A stretch of 64,000 nucleotides of DNA from Rhodoplanes serenus (GTDB lineage: Bacteria > Pseudomonadota > Alphaproteobacteria > Rhizobiales > Xanthobacteraceae): contig CAMDFO010000002.1 of the NCBI GenBank assembly GCA_945897515.1, positions 1-64,000 of the forward strand, written 5' to 3'. Positions 16,428-25,477 of the stretch are shown here, one piece after another. A model generated the notes under the pieces. That model was not told where the DNA came from. It made no database searches and saw only the letters and a list, made by a program, of their open reading frames with translations. Position 1 is the first letter of the stretch, and each line of letters starts with the position of its first letter. Position numbers and translations under genes: made by a program.

Positions 16428-17252
16428 ATGCATTCTGCGAGCTTTGCTATCTCACCAAACGATCTGTGGTCGCTCATCGGCACGGCGCAGTCGCCGCAGA
16501 TCGTCGACGTGCGGCGCGATGAAGTCTATGCCTCCGCGCCGGGCTTGATCCCGACCGCGCAATGGCGGGATTTTTCACAAGTCGCATTCTGGTGCCATGA
16601 GCTCGATCCGGACCGGCCCATCGTGCTGTCCTGCAAGCAGGGCAAGGAGCTGAGCCAAGCGCCAACGGCCTATCTGCGGAGCGAAGGATACGACGCCCGC
16701 ATGCTCACCGGCGGCTACGCGGCGTGGAGCGAGGCGGGACTGCCATTGGTTTCGAAGGCTGTGCTGGAGCGATTCGCACCGAGCCGGCCGAGCCTCTGGG
16801 TCACACGGAGGCGGCCGAAGATCGACCGCGTGGCCTGCCCGTGGCTGGTCCGGCGCTTCATCGATGCGCAGGCTCGCTTTCTGTTCGTGGACCCGGCATT
16901 CGTCCCGGCGGTCGCGCAGGAAACCGGCGCGGTGCCGTTCGATATCGAGAGCGTCGAACTTTCGCACGAGGGTCCCCGTTGCACCTTCGACACCATGCTC
17001 AAGCTGTTCGGACTCGAAGCCGAGCCTTCGCTGCAGCGGCTCGCGCTGATCGTACGCGGCGCCGACACCGCCAGACCCGACCTGGCGCCGGAGGCGGCAG
17101 GGCTGCACGCGGTTTCGCTCGGGCTGTCGGCCCAGGCGGGCGACGACGATCATGGCCTGCTCGAAAAGGGCTTCATGGTCTACGATGCGCTGTTCGCGTA
17201 TCTGCGCTTCGCCGCGCAGGAGCGCCACAACTGGCCAGCCAAGGTGGCATGA
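16428..17252 (+). CDS. chrB: Rhodanese-ChrB fusion, chromate-resistance accessory protein
   Basis: This 274-residue two-domain protein has an N-terminal rhodanese domain (about residues 5-105) with the active-site loop CKQGKELS, and a ChrB-type C-terminal domain (about 115-270) with KIDRVACPWLVRRFIDAQA. ChrB proteins regulate or assist chromate resistance. GGAGGGGG immediately before the ATG at 16428 favours that start over one 12 bp earlier. The stop overlaps an in-frame ATG of chrA, so the two genes are translationally linked. A fused rhodanese hints at a link to sulfur or sulfane chemistry. Confidence 0.88.
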   Translation: MHSASFAISPNDLWSLIGTAQSPQIVDVRRDEVYASAPGLIPTAQWRDFSQVAFWCHELDPDRPIVLSCKQGKELSQAPTAYLRSEGYDARMLTGGYAAWSEAGLPLVSKAVLERFAPSRPSLWVTRRRPKIDRVACPWLVRRFIDAQARFLFVDPAFVPAVAQETGAVPFDIESVELSHEGPRCTFDTMLKLFGLEAEPSLQRLALIVRGADTARPDLAPEAAGLHAVSLGLSAQAGDDDHGLLEKGFMVYDALFAYLRFAAQERHNWPAKVA

Positions 17253-17260
17253 GGGACGAC

Positions 17261-18601
17261 ATGGCAACTGTGGAAATCGCGTCGCCTGCCAAAACCGCCG
17301 CACCGAGCTTCGGCGAGGCGCTCAAGGTCTGGTTCAAGATCGGCTGCCTGTCGTTTGGCGGGCCGACCGGCCAGATCGCAATGATGCACCGCATCCTGGT
17401 CGATGAGAAAAAGTGGATCGACGAGCCGCGCTTCCTGCATGGTTTGAACTTCTGCATGCTGCTGCCGGGCCCGGAGGCGCAGCAACTCGCAACCTATATC
17501 GGCTGGCTCATGCACGGGGTGCGCGGCGGGCTCGTCGCCGGCATCCTGTTCATTCTTCCCGGCGCGTTCGTGATGCTGGGTCTGAGCCTGCTTTATGTCC
17601 TCGGCAGCGGCGTGAGCTGGGTCGACGGCGCGTTGTTCGGCATCAAGGCGGCCGTGCTGGTGATCGTGGTCGAGGCATTGATCCGGATCGGCAAGCGCGC
17701 GCTCAAGACCAGGCTCCTGCTTGGTCTGGCTGCGGCGGCGTTCATCGGCATCTTCTTTCTCGCGTTGCCCTTCCCGGTGATCATCGGCGCCGCGGCGCTG
17801 ATCGGATATGGGGTGGCGCAGTCGTCGCCTCATTTGCTGGCGATCAAGACAGGCGAAGCACAGGCTGCACCCGCCCCCGGCCGGTGGCAGCAGGCCGCCA
17901 TCGCCACAGCCATCGGGTTAGCGATCTGGTGGGCGCCGGTCGCGCTCGCGGCCGTCACGCTCGGGCCGGACCACATCCTGATAACCATCGGTATCTTCTT
18001 CTCCAAGCTTGCCGTGGTCACGTTCGGCGGCGCCTATGCGGTGCTGGCCTACATGGCGCAGGCCGCGGTCGAAACCTACGGCTGGGTGACCCCGGAGCAA
18101 ATGGTCGACGGGCTTGGCCTCGCCGAGACGACGCCCGGACCGCTGATCCTGGTGACGCAGTTCGTCGGTTTTCTGGCAGCCTACGGCCACCCCGCGCCAT
18201 TTGCTCCGATCGCGGCCGGAGTCATCGCCGCAGCCCTGACCACCTGGGTCACGTTCGTGCCGTCGATGATGTGGATTTTTGCTGGTGCTCCTTTCATCGA
18301 ACGGTTGCGCGGCGACCGACGGCTTTCCGGAGCGCTCGCGGCCATCACCGCGGCCGTGGTCGGCGTTATCCTCAATCTCTCGGTCTGGTTCGCCCTGCAC
18401 GTGCTGTTCGGGCGCGTGGAGGAACAACATGCCGGATGGCTGCGCTGGTACGCATTCGATCCGCTGGCGTTGGACTTGAAGGCGACGGCGCTGGCCGCAA
18501 TCGCGGCGGTGCTTGCCTTCGTGCTGCATCGCGGCTTGATCGAACTGGTCGTGGTGATGGCTGCGCTCGGGATCGCGGTGCGGCTGACCCTGGGGGCATA
18601 G
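17261..18601 (+). CDS. chrA: ChrA chromate transporter
   Basis: This 446-residue inner-membrane chromate efflux protein has two homologous halves. The N-terminal half has the FKIGCLSFGGPTGQIAMMH signature and PGPEAQQLATYIGW, and the C-terminal half repeats as FFSKLAVVTFGGAYAVLAYM and AETTPGPLILVTQFVGF. The long-form length is normal. The start at 17261 follows a GAGGG ribosome-binding site; an ATG at 17249 overlapping the chrB stop is the alternative. Its stop abuts the convergent ABC permease stop with no gap, leaving no room for a terminator between them. Confidence 0.95.
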   Translation: MATVEIASPAKTAAPSFGEALKVWFKIGCLSFGGPTGQIAMMHRILVDEKKWIDEPRFLHGLNFCMLLPGPEAQQLATYIGWLMHGVRGGLVAGILFILPGAFVMLGLSLLYVLGSGVSWVDGALFGIKAAVLVIVVEALIRIGKRALKTRLLLGLAAAAFIGIFFLALPFPVIIGAAALIGYGVAQSSPHLLAIKTGEAQAAPAPGRWQQAAIATAIGLAIWWAPVALAAVTLGPDHILITIGIFFSKLAVVTFGGAYAVLAYMAQAAVETYGWVTPEQMVDGLGLAETTPGPLILVTQFVGFLAAYGHPAPFAPIAAGVIAAALTTWVTFVPSMMWIFAGAPFIERLRGDRRLSGALAAITAAVVGVILNLSVWFALHVLFGRVEEQHAGWLRWYAFDPLALDLKATALAAIAAVLAFVLHRGLIELVVVMAALGIAVRLTLGA

Positions 18602-19411
18602 TCAGCGCTCCCGCACGGTTGCACTCTCGTGCCAGCGCCGCAGCATGAGGTGCGAAAACATCGACAGCAGTAGGAAGATAACGATGCCGACGATGGAGAG
18701 CAGCAAAAGTGCAGCGAACATGCGCGGGATGTTGAGTCGATAGCCCGACTCCGCGATACGGTAGGCGAGGCCAGAGCCTGCCCCGGCCGAGCCAGCGGCG
18801 ATCTCGGCCACCACCGCGCCGATCAGCGACAGACCGCCGGCGATCTTCAGCCCCGCCAGCATATTCGGCAGCGCGGCGGGCAGTTTCAGTTCCCACAGCA
18901 CGCGCCAGCGCGAGGCGCCGTACATCCGAAACAGGTCGGCAAGGTTGTGATCGACCGAGTTCAGCCCGAGCGTGGTGTTGGCGAGCACCGGAAAGAACGC
19001 GACGATCCAGGCGCACGCCAGCACGGCCGCTTGCTGCGGCAGGTAGATCAGCAGCAGCGGCGCGATGGCGACGACCGGCGTAACCTGCAGGATGACGGCG
19101 TAGGGATAAAGCGAGTGCTCGATCAGCCGCGACTGGTTGAACAACACGGCCAAGCCGACACCGCCGACGATCGCGAGCGCGAGCCCTTCAAACGTCGTCT
19201 CCAAGGTGGCGAACAGCGAGGTCGAAAGGATCGGCCAATCATCGAACAGCGTCGCGACCACCAGGCCGGGGCTAGGCAGGATGTAGGGCGGAATGTCATT
19301 GATGCGAACCACTAAGTCCCATGCAATGACGATGAGCACGAAAACCACCGCAGGCAGCAGGATACGCAAGATACGCTCGCGCGCTTCGCCTGCGGTCAGC
19401 ACCTCGCTCAT
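18602..19411 (-). CDS. ABC transporter permease, NMT1/SsuC type
   Basis: This 269-residue inner-membrane permease of the BPD_transp_1 fold has about six helices. The EAA-type loop ([27 protein letters not shown], shown in part as [14 protein letters not shown]) contacts the ATPase. The family imports nitrate, sulfonates, taurine or pyrimidine precursors. The ATG overlaps the ATPase stop (ATGA). It is the last gene of the importer operon and ends against chrA. Confidence 0.92.
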   Translation of the reverse strand: MSEVLTAGEARERILRILLPAVVFVLIVIAWDLVVRINDIPPYILPSPGLVVATLFDDWPILSTSLFATLETTFEGLALAIVGGVGLAVLFNQSRLIEHSLYPYAVILQVTPVVAIAPLLLIYLPQQAAVLACAWIVAFFPVLANTTLGLNSVDHNLADLFRMYGASRWRVLWELKLPAALPNMLAGLKIAGGLSLIGAVVAEIAAGSAGAGSGLAYRIAESGYRLNIPRMFAALLLLSIVGIVIFLLLSMFSHLMLRRWHESATVRER

Positions 19412-20205
19412 GCCGCCGCTTCCGCATGCGCGTCGATCGCCTGCCCCAATGCCTCCGACGTCAGCCGGCAATACGCCGCATACATCGCTGAGGTGCGAAA
19501 GCGCCCGTCGCGCTCGGCGGTTTCGATCGCCAATTCGGTGTGGATGCGGCCGGGCCTTGCGGTCATCACAACCACCCGCTGCGACAGGAACACCGACTCG
19601 AACACCGAATGCGTGACGAAAACCACGGTCATGTCGAGCCTGCGCCATAGCGCGAGCAGATCGTCGTTGAGCTTGAACCGCGTGATCTCGTCGAGCGCGG
19701 CGAACGGCTCGTCCATCAGCAGCACGCGCGGCTGCGTCACCAGCGCGCGCGCGATCGACACCCGCATCTTCATGCCGCCGGACAGTTCGCGCGGATAGGC
19801 CTTCGCGAAATCGGCAAGACCGACGTATGCCAACGCTTCCGTCACGCGCGGCGCAGCGGCGGCCTTATCGACACCAGCGAGCTTCAACGGCAGGAACACG
19901 TTGCCAAAGACCGTGGCCCACGGCATCAGCGTCGGTTCCTGGAACACGAAGCCGAGATTGTCGCGGGCGTTAGAGCCGAGATCCCGCCCGCCCCGCCACT
20001 CCACGATACCGCGGCTGGGCTCGCTCAACCCGGCGACGATACGAAGCGCGCTCGACTTGCCGCAGCCGGACGGGCCCAGAAGCGACAGGAATTCGCCCTC
20101 GCGCACGTCGAGATCAAGCCCATCGAGCGCCACCGTGCCGGTGCCGAAGGTCTTTGCCACGCCGCGGAGCGAAACGATCGGCGAGCCGGAGGCTGGCGGT
20201 GCCAT
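19408..20205 (-). CDS. ABC transporter ATPase, SsuB/TauB type
   Basis: This 265-residue nucleotide-binding subunit has Walker [10 protein letters not shown] (about 44-52), Q-loop [11 protein letters not shown], signature LSGGMKMR, Walker [14 protein letters not shown] and switch VTHS. It pairs with the overlapping permease gene and the NMT1-like binding protein two genes upstream. The Bug receptor gene interposed between the binding protein and this ATPase ends only 7 bp before its start, so all four are probably one transcript. Confidence 0.94.
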   Translation of the reverse strand: MAPPASGSPIVSLRGVAKTFGTGTVALDGLDLDVREGEFLSLLGPSGCGKSSALRIVAGLSEPSRGIVEWRGGRDLGSNARDNLGFVFQEPTLMPWATVFGNVFLPLKLAGVDKAAAAPRVTEALAYVGLADFAKAYPRELSGGMKMRVSIARALVTQPRVLLMDEPFAALDEITRFKLNDDLLALWRRLDMTVVFVTHSVFESVFLSQRVVVMTARPGRIHTELAIETAERDGRFRTSAMYAAYCRLTSEALGQAIDAHAEAAA

Positions 20206-20212
20206 CCGCCGA

Positions 20213-21187
20213 TTACTTCCGCAGCCCGATGTCCGTATAGAACGCCACCCAGCGCTTGACCTCGGCGGCGTGGTGGTCGGAAAACTCTTTTACGCCCTGC
20301 CCGGTCGGTTCGAAGCCGATGGCACGGAACTTGGCCGCCGTCTCCGGCTGCTTGACGATCTCGACGATGGCTGCGCCAAGCTTCTGGCGGATCGCATCCG
20401 GCAATCCCGGCGGGCCGTAGATGCCGAGCCATCCGGTCACGACCACGCCGGGCACGCCGGCCTGCTCGAAGGTCGGCACGTCCGGCAGGCCCGGCTGGCG
20501 ATACGGACTCGATACGGCGAAGCCCTTGATCGTGCCGGTCTTGACCTGCTCCTGGACCACCGGCGACACCTCGATGATGAGCTGGATGTGCCCGGCGATC
20601 AGATCGTTCAGCGCTAGCGGACCGCCGCGGTAGGGCGCGTGCACCATCTTCACGCCGGTCTGCTTCATGAACAGATTGGTCACGAGGTTGGCCATCGAGC
20701 CCTCGCCGGTCGAGCCGTAGGTGAGTTGGCCCTGCCGCGCCTTGGCGTAGTCGATGAACTCCTTGACCGAATTCACCGGGAGACTTTTGTTGACCACCAT
20801 GGTGGTGGCGTATTCCGACGTGCCGGCGATCGGCACCACGTCCTTCATCGGATCGAACGAGGCCTTGGTATCCATCGCATAGTTGAGCACCAGCGAGCCG
20901 ATGTTGCCGACCATCAGCGTGTAGCCATCGGGTTCGGCCCGCAGCAGTTCGCGCAGTCCGATGACGCCGTTGGCGCCCGGCTTGTTCTCGACCACCACCG
21001 GCTGATTGAACTTGGCGCGCAGCCCATCGGCAACCAGCCGTCCGGACAGGTCGGTGATGCCGGCGGGCGGGAACGGGATCAGCAGCTTGATCGGACGCGA
21101 CGGGTAGGTGTCCTGCGCCCGGGCGTCTTGAGGCAATGACGCCGCCGCAAACGCAACGCAGAACAGCAAGCTCAGAACAGCGCGCAT
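20213..21187 (-). CDS. Bug/TctC-family receptor within an ABC importer operon
   Basis: This 324-residue periplasmic receptor has a cleavable signal peptide (ending DARAQD), [14 protein letters not shown], a [11 protein letters not shown] loop and the late [13 protein letters not shown] motif. A GGAGG site precedes its ATG. It lies between the NMT1-like binding protein and the ATPase in a four-gene minus-strand unit, an unusual place for a receptor that normally feeds a TctAB transporter. It could sense or bind the same ligand as the ABC importer, but this is inference from position only. Confidence 0.93.
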   Translation of the reverse strand: MRAVLSLLFCVAFAAASLPQDARAQDTYPSRPIKLLIPFPPAGITDLSGRLVADGLRAKFNQPVVVENKPGANGVIGLRELLRAEPDGYTLMVGNIGSLVLNYAMDTKASFDPMKDVVPIAGTSEYATTMVVNKSLPVNSVKEFIDYAKARQGQLTYGSTGEGSMANLVTNLFMKQTGVKMVHAPYRGGPLALNDLIAGHIQLIIEVSPVVQEQVKTGTIKGFAVSSPYRQPGLPDVPTFEQAGVPGVVVTGWLGIYGPPGLPDAIRQKLGAAIVEIVKQPETAAKFRAIGFEPTGQGVKEFSDHHAAEVKRWVAFYTDIGLRK

Positions 21188-21215
21188 TTCTTCAATCCTC
21201 CAGCCCTGGCGCAGA

Positions 21216-22214
21216 CTACTTCGGCCGCAGGTCGACGCCCACCCCTTTGTTGACGAACTGGAGCGTGTAGGACTTGCGGTAGTCGATCCCGGCCTTGACC
21301 ACGCCAGCGGCCACCATCTTGTCGAAGAAGCTCTTCATCCGAGCATCAGTCATCGCGCCGACGCCGAGTCGCGTGCTGTCGCCCGAATCGACGATGCCGA
21401 ATTCCTTCATCTTGGCGATCGAATAGGCGATCGCCGCGTCCGACATTTCGGGATTGTCGCGCTTGATGCGGGCGTTGGCGGCCGCGCTGTCGCCGTAGAT
21501 GTAGTTGGTCCAGCCGACGACTGAGGCATCGACGAAGCGCTGCACCAGCCCGGGATTTTTCTCCACCAGGTCGCGGCGGGTCTCGATCAGAGTGGAGTAG
21601 CTATCGAAGCCCTGGTCGGCGAGAAGGAATATCTTCGGCTTGATTTTACCCTGCGTCTCCACCGCATAGGGCTCGGAGGTGACATAGCCCTGCATCGCGG
21701 TGCGCTTGTCGGCGAGGAACGGTTGCGGGTTGAAGGTGTAGGGCTTGACCTGCTCCTCGCGGAAACCGAAGTCGCGCTTCAGCCACTGGAAGTACGATGC
21801 CATGCCCTCCTTGGAGACGAACAGCGTCAGCTTCTTCAGGTCCTCGAACTTCTCGATGCCCTGATCCGGATGCGCCAGCAGGACCTGCGGGTCCTTCTGG
21901 AACATGGCGGCGATTGCCAGCGTCGGGATGTTGTTCGCCACGGCGTCAAAGCCCTGAAGGGTGTTGGCGCTCATGTAGAACTCGATGCGGCCGGCCAGCA
22001 GTTGCAGGCGGTGGTTCACGTTCGGCCCGCCCGGCAGGATGGTCACGTCGAGGCCGTACTTGCGGTACGTGCCGTCCGCCACCGCCTGATAGAAGCCGCC
22101 GTGCTCGGCCTGCGCCACCCAATTGGTGGCGAAGGTCACCTTGTCGAGCTGCTGGGCCTGAGCGGGGCAAAACCACAACGTCAGCGCGAATAGTGCGGAT
22201 AAAAGGGTTCGCAT
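21216..22214 (-). CDS. NMT1/THI5-like ABC substrate-binding protein
   Basis: This 332-residue periplasmic protein has a signal peptide of about 21 residues ending in AQAQ and then TFATNWVAQAEHGGFYQAVADGTYRKYGLDV. That is the opening typical of NMT1/ThiY-like proteins binding formyl-aminopyrimidines, riboflavin or sulfonates. WVAQAEHGGFYQA is a hallmark stretch. The ATG at 22214 starts the signal peptide, so the longer in-frame upstream start (22343) is rejected. It heads the importer operon. The ligand cannot be read from the sequence. Confidence 0.9.
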   Translation of the reverse strand: MRTLLSALFALTLWFCPAQAQQLDKVTFATNWVAQAEHGGFYQAVADGTYRKYGLDVTILPGGPNVNHRLQLLAGRIEFYMSANTLQGFDAVANNIPTLAIAAMFQKDPQVLLAHPDQGIEKFEDLKKLTLFVSKEGMASYFQWLKRDFGFREEQVKPYTFNPQPFLADKRTAMQGYVTSEPYAVETQGKIKPKIFLLADQGFDSYSTLIETRRDLVEKNPGLVQRFVDASVVGWTNYIYGDSAAANARIKRDNPEMSDAAIAYSIAKMKEFGIVDSGDSTRLGVGAMTDARMKSFFDKMVAAGVVKAGIDYRKSYTLQFVNKGVGVDLRPK

Positions 22215-22386
22215 GGCTCTCACTTTGTCATTGCAGAGCTTGGTCCGGCAATCCCGACTATAGGTCGTCCGAGGCGGCAGGAAATAGCGGTCCAATAGTC
22301 CTGATTTTCGCCTTTGAACCTTTTCTCGCGCCCCTACGACCAAGGGTCATAGGCGATGTTCCTCCAGATCACCGCCCCAAACTTTC

Positions 22387-22470
22387 GATCGGTGCGAACG
22401 CCCCCCTTCCCGCGCATCGATCCGATCGGCCCGCCCGGTGTAGTCCCCTTCCGGGCGGGCCATTTTTTTC
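22387..22470 (+). ncRNA. Candidate small RNA with C-rich loops and strong terminator
   Basis: Two consecutive hairpins lie on the plus strand. Stem 1 is a 10-bp pairing of 22387-22396 with 22413-22422 (one G-U) around a 16-nt loop containing CCCCCCTTCCC. Stem 2 is an 11-bp perfect GC stem (22428-22438 with 22451-22461) around a loop containing TCCCCTT, followed by A and seven T. No protein gene ends upstream on this strand, so the terminator cannot belong to a preceding CDS. C/U-rich loops complementary to Shine-Dalgarno sequences are known in several rhizobial small RNAs. The alternative is a leader attenuator of the dehydratase 119 bp downstream. The 5' end is unknown. Confidence 0.55.
22428..22470 (+). 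terminator. Rho-independent terminator without an upstream gene
   Basis: GGCCCGCCCGG and CCGGGCGGGCC form an 11-bp perfect stem with a 12-nt loop, followed by a seven-T tract. It is the strongest terminator in the window by eye. It would end the candidate sRNA, or attenuate transcription into the dehydratase gene. Confidence 0.8.
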
Positions 22471-22526
22471 CCAGTTGACTCCCGACGCCCTCCCCTTGAG
22501 CAATGGCGCCTGCGTCTTGCTTGATT

Positions 22527-22575
22527 GCGCATGTTCTTTCCGGAAAACCGGTATCCACTTTTCCGGAACATGCGC
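22527..22575. repeat. Rhizobial-type intergenic palindrome (GCGCATGTTC...GGAACATGCGC)
   Basis: This is a 49-bp imperfect palindrome: GCGCATGTTCTTTCCGGAAA, then ACCGGTATCCAC, then TTTTCCGGAACATGCGC. The pattern TTCCGGAAAACCGGT(T)CCCACTTTTCCGG is, from memory, a very common dispersed palindrome in Hyphomicrobiales genomes. It lies 14 bp before the dehydratase start and would place a large hairpin in that mRNA's leader. Confidence 0.75.
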
Positions 22576-22588
22576 TGGGGGAATTCCG

Positions 22589-24277
22589 ATGAAAAAAGGC
22601 CTGCGGTCGCGTCTCGCGCAATACGGCGACGAGGAGTTTGCGCTGTTCCTGCGGCGCGGCTTCCTCAAGGGCGCCGGCTTCACCGACGAAGCGCTGGACC
22701 GGCCAATCGTCGGCATCCTCTCGACAGCCTCCGATTTCAACCCATGCCACAAGACCGCGCCTCAGGTGGCCGAAGCGGTTTCTCGGGGCGTCCGGATGGC
22801 GGGGGCGCTGCCGTTCGTGTTCCCGACAGTGTCGCTGCACGAGGCGTTTTCGTTCCCGACCAGCATGTTGTTGCGCAATTTGATGGCCATGGACGTCGAG
22901 GAGATGATCTCGGCATTGCCTTTGGATGCCGTGGTTCTGATCGGTGGTTGCGACAAGACCATTCCGGCCGAGCTGATGGGGGCGATCTCGGCCGATATGC
23001 CGGCGATCGTCGTCAATGTCGGCTCGATGCTGGCCGGCAAGCACGAGGGCGCCCGGCTCGGCGCCTGCACCGACTGCCGGCGGCTTTGGGCGGCGTTCCG
23101 CGCCGGCACGCTCGACGGTCCCGACCTCGATCGCGCCCACGACCAGCTCATGCCGACCTCCGGCACCTGCATGGTGATGGGCACCGCCTCGACCATGGCA
23201 TGCATGGCGGAAACGCTCGGCTTCATGCTGCCCGGTTCGGCCACCGCACCCGCGGTGTCGTCCGACCGCTGGCGCTTCGCCGAGGCGACCGGCAAGCGCG
23301 CCGCCGAAATGGCGATCTCGGGCGGGCCGCTGCCGAGCGAACTTCTGACCAAGGCTGCACTGAAAAATGCCTCGGTGGTGTTGCAAGCGACCTCCGGCTC
23401 GACCAACGCCATCGTGCACCTTGCCGCCATCGCCGGCCGGGCCGGCATCCAATACGATCTCGACGAGCTGGATCGCGTCGGCCGCGAGGTGCCGGTGCTG
23501 CTCGATCTGAAGCCCGCCGGCAACAATTTCATGGAGGACTTCCACGCCGGCGGCAGCCTTCCGTCGCTGTGGCGGCGGCTGAAGGATCATCTCGACCTGT
23601 CGGCCAAGACCGTGAACGGCGAGACCATCGGCGAGATCATCGCGCGCTGGCCGCCTTACGTGGACGACAAGGTGATCCGCCCGCTCGACAACCCGATCGT
23701 GCCGAGCGAAGCCATCGCCGTGCTCAAGGGCAACCTCGCGCCGCAGGGCGCCGCGATCAAGCTCGCGGCGGCGACACCCGCGCTGTTCCAACACGAAGGT
23801 CCGGCACTGGTGTTCGACTCGCTGGCGGACCTCGAGGCCCGGATCGACGATCCGGATTTGGACGTTACGCCGGACACCGTGATGGTGCTGCGCAACGCCG
23901 GCCCGATCGGTGCGCCCGGCATGCCCGAAGCCGGCGCGCTGCCGATCCCGAAGAAGCTCGGATCGAAAGGCTTGAAGGACATGGTGCGGATTTCCGACGC
24001 GCGCATGAGCGGCACCGCGTTCGGCACCGTGGTGCTGCATATCAGCCCGGAGGCTGCGGCGGGCGGCCCGCTCGCGCTGGTGCGCGACGGCGACATCATC
24101 AAGCTGGACGCCAAGGGCCGGACGCTGACGCTCAAGGTCGACGACGCGGAGCTGGCGCGCCGCAAGACGGAATGGAAGCCGCCGGCGAAACCGGAGCGCG
24201 GCTATCACCGGCTGTGGGTGGATACGGTGACGCAGGCCGAGCAAGGCTGCGATTTCGATTTTCTGGTGGGGAAATAA
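22589..24277 (+). CDS. IlvD/Edd-family dehydratase, sugar-acid type
   Basis: This 562-residue dehydratase removes water from a polyhydroxy acid to give a 2-keto-3-deoxy acid. The three Fe-S cysteines are at C53 (NPCHKT), C121 (GGCDKT) and C194 (GTCMVMGTAS), spaced as in the [2Fe-2S] L-arabinonate/xylonate dehydratase group. SDARMSGTAFGT is the conserved C-terminal substrate block. The ATG at 22589 follows GGGGGAA; upstream in-frame codons run through the sRNA region and are rejected. Dihydroxy-acid dehydratase (IlvD) proper is possible but less likely given length and motif style. Confidence 0.9.
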   Translation: MKKGLRSRLAQYGDEEFALFLRRGFLKGAGFTDEALDRPIVGILSTASDFNPCHKTAPQVAEAVSRGVRMAGALPFVFPTVSLHEAFSFPTSMLLRNLMAMDVEEMISALPLDAVVLIGGCDKTIPAELMGAISADMPAIVVNVGSMLAGKHEGARLGACTDCRRLWAAFRAGTLDGPDLDRAHDQLMPTSGTCMVMGTASTMACMAETLGFMLPGSATAPAVSSDRWRFAEATGKRAAEMAISGGPLPSELLTKAALKNASVVLQATSGSTNAIVHLAAIAGRAGIQYDLDELDRVGREVPVLLDLKPAGNNFMEDFHAGGSLPSLWRRLKDHLDLSAKTVNGETIGEIIARWPPYVDDKVIRPLDNPIVPSEAIAVLKGNLAPQGAAIKLAAATPALFQHEGPALVFDSLADLEARIDDPDLDVTPDTVMVLRNAGPIGAPGMPEAGALPIPKKLGSKGLKDMVRISDARMSGTAFGTVVLHISPEAAAGGPLALVRDGDIIKLDAKGRTLTLKVDDAELARRKTEWKPPAKPERGYHRLWVDTVTQAEQGCDFDFLVGK

Positions 24278-24303
24278 CTCGTCGTTCTCACCGCATTCTC
24301 AGT

Positions 24304-24382
24304 GTCATCCCCCGCGAAGGCGGGGGAACCAGCGCGTGAAACAGAAACCTGGGTCGTCCGCTTTCGCGGACGATCACAGCGG
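24304..24382. repeat. Paired palindromic intergenic repeat
   Basis: A TCATCCCCCGCGAAGGCGGGGG hairpin and a GTCCGCTTTCGCGGAC hairpin, closing with ATCACAGCGG, have the same two-arm design as 5001-5074 and 45601-45688. It lies between the convergent dehydratase and MetE-like genes. Confidence 0.75.
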
Positions 24383-24403
24383 AGTGTGAGGCGCGAACGC
24401 GCC

Positions 24404-25438
24404 TTACGCCCCCAATTCCTTTCTTCCAATCTTTGTCCCCTCCACCATCGCGCACATCTTCCCGAACGCCACGTCGCGCGGCAGATATTTCAGCCCGCAA
24501 TCCGGCGCCACCACGATCCGCTCCGCCGGCACGTGCGGCAGCGCTCGACGGATGCGCGCCGCGACCGTCTCGGGAGACTCGATATTCATGTCGGAGAGAT
24601 CGAGCACACCGAGAATAATGGTCTTGCCCGGAAGCTTCTCCAGCACCGCGCAATCAAGCCCCGACTGCGCGGTCTCGATCGATACCTGCTGCACCGGCGA
24701 ATTCACGAATTCCGGCAGAAACGAATAGCCCTCCGGCCGTACGTGGATCACCGCCGCGTAGCCGAAGCAGATGTGCACCGCCGTCGTGCCCGTCACACCG
24801 TCCAGCGCCGCGTTCATGGCCTTCAGCCCGTACTTCCGCGCCTTGTCCGGCCGGGCCTGCATGTAGGGCTCGTCGATCTGCACGATGTCGGCGCCGGCCG
24901 CGAACAGGTCCTTGATCTCGGCATTGACGGCGGCGGCATAGTCCAGCGCCATCTCCTCCTCGTCCTTGTAGAAATCGTTCTGCGCCTGCTGCGACATCGT
25001 GAACGGGCCGGGCACCGTGATCTTGATGGTGCGGTCGGTGTTGGCGCGGAGGAACTTCACGTCGCGCACCTCGACGGCGTGCTTGCGGCGCACCTTGCCG
25101 GCGACGCGCGGGACCGGATTGGGATGGCCGGAGCGATCGAGCGCGGTGCCGGGATTGTCGATGTCGACGCCTTCAAGCGCGGTGGCGAAGCGGTTGGAGT
25201 AGCTTTCGCGCCGCATCTCCCCGTCGGTGATGATGTCCAGCCCGGCGCGCTCCTGGTCGCGGATCGCGATCAAGGTCGCATCGTCCTTCGCCTGGTCGAG
25301 CCATTCCGGCGCGATCCGCCACAGCTCCTTGGCGCGAACGCGCGGCGGAAAACGACCCGCGAGCTTCTTGCGGTCGATCAGCCATTCAGGCTGGGCGTAG
25401 GAGCCCACCAGCGAGGTGGGCAGCAGCGGCAGTGGCAT
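24404..25438 (-). CDS. MetE-like (cobalamin-independent methionine synthase C-terminal fold) protein
   Basis: This 344-residue single-domain protein has the UROD/MetE barrel. Likely zinc ligands are visible in AVHICFG (His-x-Cys) and APDCGLKYL (Cys). IDEPYMQ matches the conserved acidic block of the family. Full-length MetE is about 750 residues, so this is not a complete methionine synthase. Related single-domain proteins include alkyl-coenzyme M transferases and methyltransferases of catabolic pathways. GGAGGAAAC precedes the ATG. It forms a minus-strand group with a SemiSWEET, a GlcD-GlcF fusion and another MetE-like gene. The substrate is unknown. Confidence 0.87.
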   Translation of the reverse strand: MPLPLLPTSLVGSYAQPEWLIDRKKLAGRFPPRVRAKELWRIAPEWLDQAKDDATLIAIRDQERAGLDIITDGEMRRESYSNRFATALEGVDIDNPGTALDRSGHPNPVPRVAGKVRRKHAVEVRDVKFLRANTDRTIKITVPGPFTMSQQAQNDFYKDEEEMALDYAAAVNAEIKDLFAAGADIVQIDEPYMQARPDKARKYGLKAMNAALDGVTGTTAVHICFGYAAVIHVRPEGYSFLPEFVNSPVQQVSIETAQSGLDCAVLEKLPGKTIILGVLDLSDMNIESPETVAARIRRALPHVPAERIVVAPDCGLKYLPRDVAFGKMCAMVEGTKIGRKELGA

Positions 25439-25477
25439 GATGTTTCCTCCGGCTGCCGGAGACTAGCAGCAGCACCG

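Larger units (their letters stand above)
22215..22588. other. 374-bp divergent intergenic region with candidate sRNA and a rhizobial palindrome
   Basis: This gap separates the minus-strand importer operon from the plus-strand dehydratase gene. It holds the candidate structured RNA at 22387-22470, with its terminator, and the palindromic repeat at 22527-22575. The remainder shows no coding potential that I trust, and no clear sigma-70 promoter was identified by eye. Confidence 0.7.

Noticed and set aside
21797-22588. Extended N-terminus of the dehydratase
   Set aside because: The frame runs through the binding-protein gene on the other strand and the sRNA region, and the family start is at 22589 with a ribosome-binding site.
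22334-24244. Long minus-strand open frame opposite the dehydratase
   Set aside because: It is antisense to a gene with clear catalytic motifs; the protein is basic and repetitive without domains.
24404-25438. Methionine synthase MetE
   Set aside because: Only one of the two MetE domains is present, about half the normal length.
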